This document shows positions 1 through 5,257 of a DNA stretch of 8,000 bases, one piece after another. This DNA comes from Hyphomicrobiales bacterium (GTDB lineage Bacteria > Pseudomonadota > Alphaproteobacteria > Rhizobiales > Devosiaceae), in the NCBI GenBank assembly GCA_027082895.1, contig JALWTJ010000108.1:1-8000 (forward strand). Direction: 5' to 3'. Under the pieces are notes generated by a model. The model was not told where the DNA came from, did no database searches, and was given only the letters and a program-made list of their open reading frames with translations. The position numbers and the translations under genes were made by a program. Positions within the stretch are counted from its first letter, which is position 1, and every line of letters begins with the position of its first letter.

Positions 1-1244
1 AGGGATTGCGGCCTGCATGGCTGCTGCGGCTGGGCCTGTTCATCTATGATCACATGGGGGGGCGCAAGCTGCTGCCGCCAACCCGAACCCTGGACATGCG
101 GACCGACCCCGTTGCCCGTCCGCTCAAGCCCCTCTACTCCCGGGCCTTCGAATATTCGGATGCCTGGGTCAATGATGCTCGAATGGTGGTTCTGAATGCG
201 CGTGACGCGGCGAACCGGGGAGCAGAGATCCTTACCCGGACGCGGGTGGTGCGCGCAGAGCGGCGCGCTGACGAATGGAAAGTGACTGTGGTCAATAAAA
301 AGGGCGAAGAACGGGTTATCCTGGCCCGGGCATTGATCAACGTGGCCGGCCCATGGGTCGACAAGGTCCTGGCGGATGCCATTCACGAGGATGACGGCAA
401 GCATATCCGGCTGGTCAAAGGCTCCCACATCGTGGTCAGAAAACTGTATGATCACGACAGGTGCTACATTTTCCAGAATGCGGATGGACGGATCATCTTT
501 GCCATCCCTTACGAGGAGGACTATACCCTGATCGGCACCACCGACGAGGACTATCAGGGAGATCCGGCAAAGGTGCATATTTCGGATGCCGAAACCACCT
601 ATCTTTGTGACGCCGCCAGTGAATATTTCGCCAACCCGGTCACGCCCGATCAGATCGTCTGGTCCTACTCGGCCGTCCGTCCGCTGCTGGATGACGGGGC
701 AAGCAAGGCGCAGGAAGCCACCCGGGAATATGTGTTGACGGTGCAGAACGGCAAGGGGGCTCCCAACATAAATGTCTACGGGGGCAAGCTGACTACCTAT
801 CGCAAGCTGGCCGAAACGGTCATGGAGCGGATTGCCGACATTCTGGAGCCGCGCGGAAAGGGCTGGACGGCAACGGCCCCCCTGCCCGGAGGAGATTTTC
901 CGGTGAGAGGTTTCGCGGATCTCGTTGCGAGGCTTTCCGGAGACTATCCATTTATCGAACCGGAGCATGCACGCAGGCTGGCGCGCCTTTACGGCACGCT
1001 GGCATGGGAGATTCTGGGAGACGCAAAGAAAATTTCTGACCTGGGTCAGTTTTTCGGAGCCGGTCTTTATGCGACCGAAGTCCGCTACCTGATGCAACGG
1101 GAATGGGCGCGGACCAGTGAAGATATATTGTGGCGCCGCACAAAGCGCGGCCTGCGTCTCGACGCGGCCGGGGTGGCAGCGCTGGAGGCGTTCCTTGCCC
1201 GGGAACAGCCGGTGGAGCTACAGCCTGCCGACCTGCGCGCCTGA
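1..1244 (+). CDS. glpD: Glycerol-3-phosphate dehydrogenase, aerobic FAD type, 5'-truncated
   Basis: GlpD oxidises sn-glycerol 3-phosphate to dihydroxyacetone phosphate at the inner membrane and passes electrons through FAD to quinone. The reading frame is already open at the left edge. The first possible start in view (TTG at 6) is not the true one, because the N-terminal FAD-binding GxGxxG region lies outside the window; against the roughly 500-residue family about 90 residues are missing. Counting from the TTG codon, family landmarks are a YDxxGG segment (14-19), VNVAGPW-like INVAGPW (111-117), IGTTDEDY (176-183), a YSAVRPLL segment (221-228) and YGGKLTTYRKLAE (258-270), followed by the C-terminal helical cap domain. 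The gene converges on pyrC, with about 280 bases between the two stop codons. No glycerol transporter or kinase gene is visible beside it. Identity is firm; only the 5' end is absent. Confidence 0.95.
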   Translation, partial: GLRPAWLLRLGLFIYDHMGGRKLLPPTRTLDMRTDPVARPLKPLYSRAFEYSDAWVNDARMVVLNARDAANRGAEILTRTRVVRAERRADEWKVTVVNKKGEERVILARALINVAGPWVDKVLADAIHEDDGKHIRLVKGSHIVVRKLYDHDRCYIFQNADGRIIFAIPYEEDYTLIGTTDEDYQGDPAKVHISDAETTYLCDAASEYFANPVTPDQIVWSYSAVRPLLDDGASKAQEATREYVLTVQNGKGAPNINVYGGKLTTYRKLAETVMERIADILEPRGKGWTATAPLPGGDFPVRGFADLVARLSGDYPFIEPEHARRLARLYGTLAWEILGDAKKISDLGQFFGAGLYATEVRYLMQREWARTSEDILWRRTKRGLRLDAAGVAALEAFLAREQPVELQPADLRA

Positions 1245-1323
1245 ACGCCAAAGAGGCACGCCCTGCCCGCACGCACACCTTGCCGGTGGTCGTTCCCTGC
1301 CCCCCTTGCGGGTCAGCAAGACC

Positions 1324-1530
1324 TAGAGCGTGTCTGTTTCTGATGGAATCAAGACCACGCTCTATCTGTTTGATATTTCCGCACTTCTTGTCCGAAAACC
1401 GCTTCACACTTTTCGGGAAGTGCTCTAGAGCGTGCCTGTTTCTGATGGAATCAAGACCACGCTCTATCTGCTTGATATTTCCGCACTTCTTGTCCGAAAA
1501 CCGCTTCACACTTTTCGGGAAGTGCTCTAG
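1324..1530. repeat. Tandem pair of 102-bp palindromic repeat units
   Basis: Two copies of a 102-bp unit lie head to tail (1324-1425 and 1426-1527, plus a shared TAG at 1528-1530). They differ at only two positions, both T/C (1333 versus 1435 and 1369 versus 1471). Each unit holds two inverted repeats. Module A has a perfect 9-bp stem, TAGAGCGTG with CACGCTCTA (1324-1332 with 1356-1364 in copy 1). Module B pairs GCACTTC with GAAGTGC and CCGAAAA with TTTTCGG (1381-1423), 14 bp in all with a 4-nt bulge. CTAG occurs at each boundary (1323-1326, 1425-1428, 1527-1530). The module B core resembles palindromes scattered through Rhizobiales genomes; that is recollection, not a search. It lies between the convergent glpD and pyrC 3' ends, where the hairpins could act as a two-way terminator, although no long T tract is present. 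The 102-bp period is divisible by three, so open frames run through it; these are not genes. Confidence 0.93.
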
Positions 1531-2594
1531 CCGGCAATATCCATTGTTGCCACCACCTGCCAGAACACGTCCATTCCCGGATCAAATACCCGCACCGTGT
1601 CTGTCCCGGCTGGCACTACAGAGGGAAAAAGCTGCGGCGTGCTCTCCCGTTGCAGCCGGATGAACTTCCGGTTGGGCGGCAGGCCGTAGAAATCGGCTCC
1701 ATGGAGTGAAACGAAACCTTCCAGCCTGTCCAGCGCCCCGGCATCATCGAACAGTTGCGTGATGCAGGCCATGGCGTTCAGGGCGGTAAATATTCCCGCG
1801 CAGCCGCATTCGCAAAGCTTGGCCTCCCTTGCGTGGGGAGCGGAGTCGGTGCCGAGGAAAAAGCGCCTGTCGCCAGAGGTTGCAGCTTCAAGCAGGGCCT
1901 GGCGATGGGTCTCGCGTTTGGCCACCGGCAGACAATAATAGTCCGGCCTGATTCCGCCCACCAGCATCGCGTTGCGATTGATGATCAGGTGATGGGCGGT
2001 GACGGTTGCCGCCAGCCCGGAATCGGCGGAACGCACATAGGCAACCCCCTGCCGGGTCGTGACGTGTTCAAGGACAATGGGCAGCGCGGGAAACCGTTGG
2101 CGAAGCGGCTCCAGCACCTGTTCCAGAAACACCTGTTCCCGGTCGAAAATATCGACGTCCCTGCGGGTTACTTCCCCGTGCACCAGCAAGGGCAGGGCCA
2201 GTTGTTGCATGCGCTCGAGCACGGGAAATATCTTTTCCATATCCCGCACGCCGCTGGCCGAATTGGTGGTGGCACCGGCCGGGTACAGCTTGACGGCCCG
2301 AATCAGCCCGGCGACCGCGGCCCGTTCCACTTCCGCCGGTTGCGTAGCTTCGGTCAGATAAAGGGTCATCAGGGGTTCAAAGGACGATCCGAGGGGAAGC
2401 GCGGCCATGATCCGGTCGCGATAGGCCTCCACCCCGGCGCAGTCGGTGATGGGGGGCACCAGATTGGGCATGATGACGGCGCGGCCGAAATGGGCAGCGC
2501 TGATGGAGGCGACTGCCCGCAACATGTCGCCGTCCCGCAGGTGAAGGTGAAAATCGTCCGGCTGACGCAGTTCCAGCGTCCTGGTAGCGCTCAT
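1527..2594 (-). CDS. pyrC: Dihydroorotase, E. coli PyrC type
   Basis: PyrC catalyses the reversible cyclisation of N-carbamoyl-L-aspartate to L-dihydroorotate, the third step of de novo pyrimidine synthesis, in the cytoplasm. The 355-residue product fits the homodimeric PyrC class (about 345 residues). All active-site residues are present at E. coli numbering: H16 and H18 in DFHLHLRDG, substrate-binding R20 and N44, K102 (the carboxylated bridging lysine, in VKLYPAG), H139, H177, and catalytic D250 in GTDSAPH with H254. The ATG start places DFHLHLRDG where the family has it; only a weak GGGA ribosome-binding site precedes it. The gene begins about 140 bases downstream of the tRNA-Phe 3' end on the same strand, with no convincing promoter between, so read-through from the tRNA promoter is possible. 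The 3' end is odd: a tail of a few residues follows the usual end (FWQVV), and the TAG stop belongs to the flanking repeat. Confidence 0.97.
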   Translation of the reverse strand: MSATRTLELRQPDDFHLHLRDGDMLRAVASISAAHFGRAVIMPNLVPPITDCAGVEAYRDRIMAALPLGSSFEPLMTLYLTEATQPAEVERAAVAGLIRAVKLYPAGATTNSASGVRDMEKIFPVLERMQQLALPLLVHGEVTRRDVDIFDREQVFLEQVLEPLRQRFPALPIVLEHVTTRQGVAYVRSADSGLAATVTAHHLIINRNAMLVGGIRPDYYCLPVAKRETHRQALLEAATSGDRRFFLGTDSAPHAREAKLCECGCAGIFTALNAMACITQLFDDAGALDRLEGFVSLHGADFYGLPPNRKFIRLQRESTPQLFPSVVPAGTDTVRVFDPGMDVFWQVVATMDIAG

Positions 2595-2732
2595 GGGCAG
2601 ATGTCCCGTTGCTGACTGGCAGGATCATCCCCGATTCCGTAACCGGGGGAAAGCCCCATGACAGCATGGACCATCCGGGCACGGGGAATCGTGCCAGATA
2701 CCCAAGGACAATTCATTCAAAAGGGGGGGGAA

Positions 2733-2807
2733 TGGTGCCCGGGGGCGGATTTGAACCACCGACACGAGGATTTTCAGTCCACTGCTCTACCCCTGAGCTA
2801 CCCGGGC
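2733..2807 (-). tRNA. tRNA-Phe (anticodon GAA)
   Basis: Read on the minus strand, a 75-nt cloverleaf starts GCCCGGG and ends CCCGGGC-A-CCA, giving a perfect 7-bp acceptor stem with an encoded CCA (2733-2735). The D arm is GCTC...GAGC with a short loop. The anticodon loop is CTGAAAA with anticodon GAA, flanked by stem arms GTGGA and TCCTC. The T arm contains GGTTCAAATCC. The anticodon stem has a U-U mismatch at the second pair (28:42 by standard numbering). The gene has its own promoter about 36 bases upstream. Short open frames across this gene on either strand are artefacts of the tRNA sequence. An 8-base G run (2723-2730, C on the transcript) lies just past the 3' end. Confidence 0.97.
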
Positions 2808-2842
2808 CAGATTGAAGGAATACTTCTTCAAAATGCCCGCGG

Positions 2843-2871
2843 TTTATAGGAGGTCGCCCGGCATCTGTCCA
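2843..2871 (-). promoter_or_regulatory. Sigma-70-type promoter for tRNA-Phe
   Basis: On the minus strand TGGACA (2866-2871, 5 of 6 to TTGACA) and TATAAA (2843-2848, 5 of 6 to TATAAT) are separated by exactly 17 bases. The predicted start is near 2836, giving a leader of about 29 nt before the mature tRNA. The bases after the -10 are C+G-rich (CCGCGGGC), the kind of discriminator linked to stringent control of stable RNA promoters; that link is family knowledge, not shown here. The leader holds a small hairpin (TTGAAG/CTTCAA, about 2812-2831), which is 5' to the RNase P cleavage site. Confidence 0.7.
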
Positions 2872-2912
2872 GCGTGCATTGAGCGGAATCCTCAAATTTT
2901 ATGAACGGGGAA

Positions 2913-2959
2913 ATTTCCCTGCCGGAACGCGGAACATTTCACGCCGTCGGCAGGGAAAT
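2913..2959 (-). terminator. Strong inverted repeat after the membrane-protein gene, probable terminator
   Basis: ATTTCCCTGCCG (2913-2924) and CGGCAGGGAAAT (2948-2959) are perfect 12-bp reverse complements separated by 23 bases. The repeat starts 15 bases past the stop of the minus-strand membrane-protein gene. On the transcript the stem is followed by TTTCCCC, a short U stretch only, so it is not a textbook factor-independent terminator. It lies about 40 bases upstream of the tRNA-Phe -35 box and would insulate that promoter from transcription arriving from the membrane-protein gene. Confidence 0.55.
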
Positions 2960-2974
2960 CCGTAACTTGCAAGA

Positions 2975-3679
2975 TCAGGCGCCCGCGCTGGCCACCTTGG
3001 CCCCGACGGGCTTGTTGGCCCTGATGATCCGGTAACCGGCATAGATGGTAACCAGGCCCAGGAACTCGGTAACGAACAGGGCGTTCACGAAACCGAAACG
3101 GGTGAAACTGCCCCCGATACCGGGCAGCAGCCCGCCAATGGCGATCAGGATATTGCCCTGAAAGCGGGCCTGCTTGTCACCCCTTGCGTAATATTTGAAA
3201 GCCGAATAAAGGGCCCCGCCGACAAGAAAGATGAAGGCGTAAATGTTGATGAAGGGGGAGAAAAGGCGCACCCACTGCCAGTCAAAGACCCGACCGGTCA
3301 GCTTCTGGTCGAAATCGGGACCAACCGTGATCGGCGTCAGGATGACGCAGATGGCGGCAACCAGAATGATAGCTCCCATCAGAACCGTGGTCACGTTGGC
3401 AAACTTGCGGTTCATCAACAGGTAAACCGACCCTTGCGCCAGGGGGAAACCGCCCAGCAGGGCACCCACGATATACCATACGCGCACATTGAGCTGGCTC
3501 CAGCCGAAAAGAATATTGACGCTTTCGGACAGGGTGCCCATGCCAAAGGTGATGACACCAATCAGCCACCACAGCAGATATTGTGTCTTGTGTTCCTGGT
3601 AATGGGCCAGAAGTTGACGGGCGAAAAATGCTGAAAAAATACTTGTAATTATCGGGACGTATTCAACCAGTCTATCCAT
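2975..3679 (-). CDS. Seven-helix integral membrane protein of unknown function
   Basis: I cannot assign a function. The 234-residue product has seven hydrophobic segments, at roughly residues 6-25, 34-58, 67-89, 95-118, 138-163, 173-192 and 197-217, with short polar loops and a small Ala/Gly-rich tail. Conserved-looking features are WWLIGVITFGMGTLSE (37-52) with an acidic residue inside helix 2, WYIVGALLGG (68-77) with AQGSVYLL (81-88) in helix 3, and the arginine-containing GGSFTRFG (189-196) between helices 6 and 7. This pattern recalls uncharacterised seven-helix proteins in many bacteria. I chose the ATG at 3679 because GAGAG sits 6 bases upstream, and because the 41 residues that an upstream start at 3802 would add are not membrane-like and cross intergenic sequence. 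No enzyme motif, signal-kinase domain or transporter signature is visible. It has about 200 bases of upstream space and a strong inverted repeat just downstream, so it is probably transcribed alone or with yacG. Confidence 0.85.
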   Translation of the reverse strand: MDRLVEYVPIITSIFSAFFARQLLAHYQEHKTQYLLWWLIGVITFGMGTLSESVNILFGWSQLNVRVWYIVGALLGGFPLAQGSVYLLMNRKFANVTTVLMGAIILVAAICVILTPITVGPDFDQKLTGRVFDWQWVRLFSPFINIYAFIFLVGGALYSAFKYYARGDKQARFQGNILIAIGGLLPGIGGSFTRFGFVNALFVTEFLGLVTIYAGYRIIRANKPVGAKVASAGA

Positions 3680-3800
3680 GACGGGCTCTCTTTCTGTTCC
3701 GATGTTGAGGTTGGTCGTGATGGCAGGATGCAAAAACCTGCTGCATGCCGTCCTATCGGCCCAAGCCGGAAAATCAAGGAGAATCGTGTTTCCACAGATC

Positions 3801-3819
3801 ACAATTCACGACAAATTGT
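3801..3819. promoter_or_regulatory. Small inverted repeat upstream of the membrane-protein gene, possible operator
   Basis: ACAATT and AATTGT form a 6-bp inverted repeat with a 7-base spacer, about 120 bases upstream of the chosen start of the seven-helix membrane protein, in a locally AT-richer patch. It could be an operator or chance. I found no convincing -35/-10 pair between 3680 and 3880. Confidence 0.2.
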
Positions 3820-3843
3820 CCGGTAGCCAACGGGGGCCGGCAC

Positions 3844-3869
3844 TGTGTGCCATTGGCGCCGGGCACACA
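3844..3869 (-). terminator. Stem-loop downstream of yacG, weak terminator candidate
   Basis: TGTGTGCC (3844-3851) pairs with GGCACACA (3862-3869), an 8-bp perfect stem with a 10-base loop, starting about 10 bases past the yacG stop on the minus strand. No T tract follows, so it may only stabilise the mRNA end or slow polymerase. Confidence 0.35.
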
Positions 3870-3879
3870 ACACCACGAA

Positions 3880-4158
3880 TCAGAATTCGCCCGTGCCCTT
3901 GCCGTCAATATCCCCTTCCCCCATGCTTTCGATATCGGCAGGTTCGCCGGGAATGACATAGGCACCCGAGAGCCATCGGTTCAGGTCGATATTGGAACAA
4001 CGCAGGGAGCAGAAGGGATGGTATCTGGTGCTGGATTTTCCGTTGCAGATGGGACAGGGGCGGGACGGGTGCAATCGCGCCACACGCCCCTTGCCGGAAG
4101 AAGAGGCGGGGGCGGGGGGCGAACCGGCACGGCCGGTTTTCTTTCCGGTGTCACTCAT
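3880..4158 (-). CDS. yacG: YacG-family zinc protein, DNA gyrase inhibitor
   Basis: YacG is a small zinc-finger protein that in E. coli binds GyrB and inhibits DNA gyrase. The 92-residue product carries the zinc ligands C35, C38, C50 and C54 (CPIC then 11 residues then CSLRC), followed by the family signature DLNRWLSGAYVIPG (58-71). The core is standard. The N-terminal 30 residues are a basic, Pro/Ser/Gly-rich extension longer than in E. coli, and the C-terminal 20 are acidic and Gly-rich; both look disordered. The ATG overlaps the maf stop as ATGA (4155-4158) and has no good ribosome-binding site of its own, which suggests translational coupling to maf. Confidence 0.93.
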   Translation of the reverse strand: MSDTGKKTGRAGSPPAPASSSGKGRVARLHPSRPCPICNGKSSTRYHPFCSLRCSNIDLNRWLSGAYVIPGEPADIESMGEGDIDGKGTGEF

Positions 4159-4793
4159 ACGCCGGACGCCGCGGACTGGTTGAGCCAGTTGAACTGCACC
4201 GGATAGCCAGCGCCGGTCAAAAGGGCAACGGTTTCAAAAAGAGGCAGGCCCACAACGGCGTGATAGGAGCCGGAAAGGCGCTGCACAAAGGCCCCGGCAA
4301 TGCCCTGAATGGCATATCCACCGGCCTTGCCGCGCCATTCGGCGCTGGCCAGATAGGACTCGATTTCCCGCGAAGTCAGACGTTTGAAACGGATCTTTGT
4401 TTCCACCAGCCGGCTGTGCACCTTGCCCCCCACATCAAGCAGGCACACGCCGGTATATACCCGGTGGGAACGGCCGGACAGCAGGCGCAGGGCGCTGGCG
4501 GCCTCTTCCATCGTATCCGCCTTGGGCAGGATGCGACGGCCCACGGCCACCACCGTATCCGCCCCCAGCACCAGCGCATTTTCGGCAATGCCCGCCTGCA
4601 GGGCCTTGTGGCGGGTAGACATGGCCTTGCTCTGGGCAAGCCGGACGGCCAGCTTGCGCGGCAGTTCCCCGCGTTCGGGCGTTTCGTCCAGATAGGCGGG
4701 CAACAAATGTTCGGGCTCGATGCCGATCTGGTTGAGCAGGGCCAGACGACGGGGCGACGCGGAAGCAAGTATCAGTTCGGGTCGGGTGGCCAT
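4155..4793 (-). CDS. maf: Maf-family nucleoside triphosphate pyrophosphatase, YhdE type
   Basis: Maf proteins hydrolyse nucleoside triphosphates to the monophosphate and pyrophosphate; the YhdE branch prefers dTTP and UTP, and the family is tied to house-cleaning of nucleotides and division arrest. The 212-residue product has the N-terminal SASPRR loop (11-16), the catalytic-base aspartate D79 in GADTVV (77-82), LPKA (89-92), the GRSHRVYTG segment (107-115), KAGGYAIQG (156-164) and SGSYHAVVGLPL (174-185). The last two segments are typical of the YhdE branch. Start: ATG at 4793, with AAGGA 12 bases upstream, a little distant. It follows infA after a 92-base structured gap and overlaps yacG by four bases, so maf and yacG form a coupled pair. 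Substrate preference is inferred from motifs only. Confidence 0.95.
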   Translation of the reverse strand: MATRPELILASASPRRLALLNQIGIEPEHLLPAYLDETPERGELPRKLAVRLAQSKAMSTRHKALQAGIAENALVLGADTVVAVGRRILPKADTMEEAASALRLLSGRSHRVYTGVCLLDVGGKVHSRLVETKIRFKRLTSREIESYLASAEWRGKAGGYAIQGIAGAFVQRLSGSYHAVVGLPLFETVALLTGAGYPVQFNWLNQSAASGV

Positions 4794-4814
4794 GAAACGG
4801 ATTTATCCTTGAAA

Positions 4815-4883
4815 AGGCGAGTGTGCACGCGGTACTGCCGCACACCTGCCGGTCGCTCCGGGTCCGGTTTTGCCGGCTCGCCT
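4815..4883 (-). other. Branched stem structure filling the infA–maf gap
   Basis: AGGCGAG (transcript sense, 4877-4883) and CTCGCCT (4815-4821) form a 7-bp closing stem around nearly the whole gap. Inside are GTGTG/CACAC with GCGG/CCGC (4821-4845) and several CCGG blocks (4849-4876) that can pair in alternative ways. On the minus strand the closing arm runs into TTTTC, so the structure could serve as a partial terminator after infA or as a processing site. No consensus riboswitch is recognised. Confidence 0.4.
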
Positions 4884-4885
4884 GA

Positions 4886-5104
4886 TCACTTGAATCGGTA
4901 GGTAATGCGCCCCTTGGTCAGGTCATAAGGGGTCATTTCCACCAGAACCTTGTCGCCTGCCAGCACGCGGATGCGGTTCTTGCGCATGCGTCCGGCCGTG
5001 TGGGCAATGATTTCGTGATCATTTTCCAATTTCACGCGAAAGGTGGCATTGGGCAGCAATTCCATGATGACGCCGGGGAATTCCAGCAATTCTTCTTTGG
5101 CCAT
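4886..5104 (-). CDS. infA: Translation initiation factor IF-1
   Basis: IF-1 binds the A site of the 30S subunit and cooperates with IF-2 and IF-3 in start-site selection. The product is 72 residues, the usual full length, and is one S1/OB-fold domain. Signature segments are MAKEELLEFPGVI (1-13), NATFRVKLEN (19-28), HTAGRMRKNRIRVLAGDKV (35-53), TPYDLTKGRITYR (58-70). The ATG is preceded by AGAGAG at a suitable distance. A hairpin with a T-rich tail lies between it and the upstream phosphatase fusion gene, so infA probably has its own promoter or is attenuated. No unusual residues are seen. Confidence 0.98.
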   Translation of the reverse strand: MAKEELLEFPGVIMELLPNATFRVKLENDHEIIAHTAGRMRKNRIRVLAGDKVLVEMTPYDLTKGRITYRFK

Positions 5105-5147
5105 TTAGTCTCTCTTGATAGCATCCGTTCCCGGTTGACTTCTGGGT

Positions 5148-5183
5148 AAAACGAAAATCACCATTGGGAACAGATGATGGTGA
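5148..5183 (-). terminator. Hairpin with T-rich tail upstream of infA
   Basis: On the minus strand TCACCAT and ATGGTGA (5177-5183 and 5158-5164) make a 7-bp stem with a 12-base loop, followed at once by TTTTCGTTTT (5148-5157). This fits a modest factor-independent terminator for the hisD–fusion transcript, or an attenuator in the infA leader, since it lies 44 bases upstream of the infA ATG. The stem is A+T-containing and the loop long, so efficiency may be partial. Confidence 0.5.
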
Positions 5184-5206
5184 ATCCGGGATCGTGAATT
5201 GGCGCG

Positions 5207-5235
5207 AACCTATCTGAAATCTTTGCGCTTGTGAA
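5207..5235 (-). promoter_or_regulatory. Candidate promoter for infA
   Basis: TTCACA (5230-5235, 5 of 6 to the -35 consensus) stands 17 bases from TAGGTT (5207-5212, 3 of 6 to the -10 consensus). It would start transcription just upstream of the T-tailed hairpin, making that hairpin part of the infA leader. The -10 is weak and the assignment is tentative. Confidence 0.2.
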
Positions 5236-5257
5236 CCTTTAGAAACCAGCAGGAAAG

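Noticed and set aside
1305..1320. CTTGC/GCAAG hairpin after glpD as terminator
   Set aside because: It is only a 5-bp stem with no T tract; the stronger palindromes immediately after it are better candidates.
952..1509. 185-residue minus-strand open frame with an internal 34-residue repeat
   Set aside because: The peptide repeat is only the 102-bp DNA repeat read in frame (102 is divisible by three), and the rest is antisense to glpD.
1324..1530. CRISPR array
   Set aside because: Only two directly adjoining 102-bp units without spacers; the internal palindromes mark it as an intergenic repeat.
1130..1663. 177-residue plus-strand open frame across the repeats
   Set aside because: It overlaps the glpD and pyrC ends in the wrong frames and owes its length to the same repeat; no protein-like composition.
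1755..2615. 286-residue plus-strand open frame
   Set aside because: It is antisense to pyrC, whose active-site residues are all conserved; the plus-strand product has no recognisable domain.
2678..2695. GGCACG/CGTGCC hairpin as terminator after tRNA-Phe
   Set aside because: It is a perfect 6-bp stem but has no T tract on the minus strand and sits about 37 bases past the tRNA; too weak to call.
2609..2895. Short open frames on both strands over the tRNA gene
   Set aside because: They read through tRNA-Phe and give the common spurious GGFEPPTRGFSV-type peptide.
3680..3802. 41-residue N-terminal extension of the membrane protein
   Set aside because: It lacks membrane character, and a better ribosome-binding site precedes the ATG at 3679.
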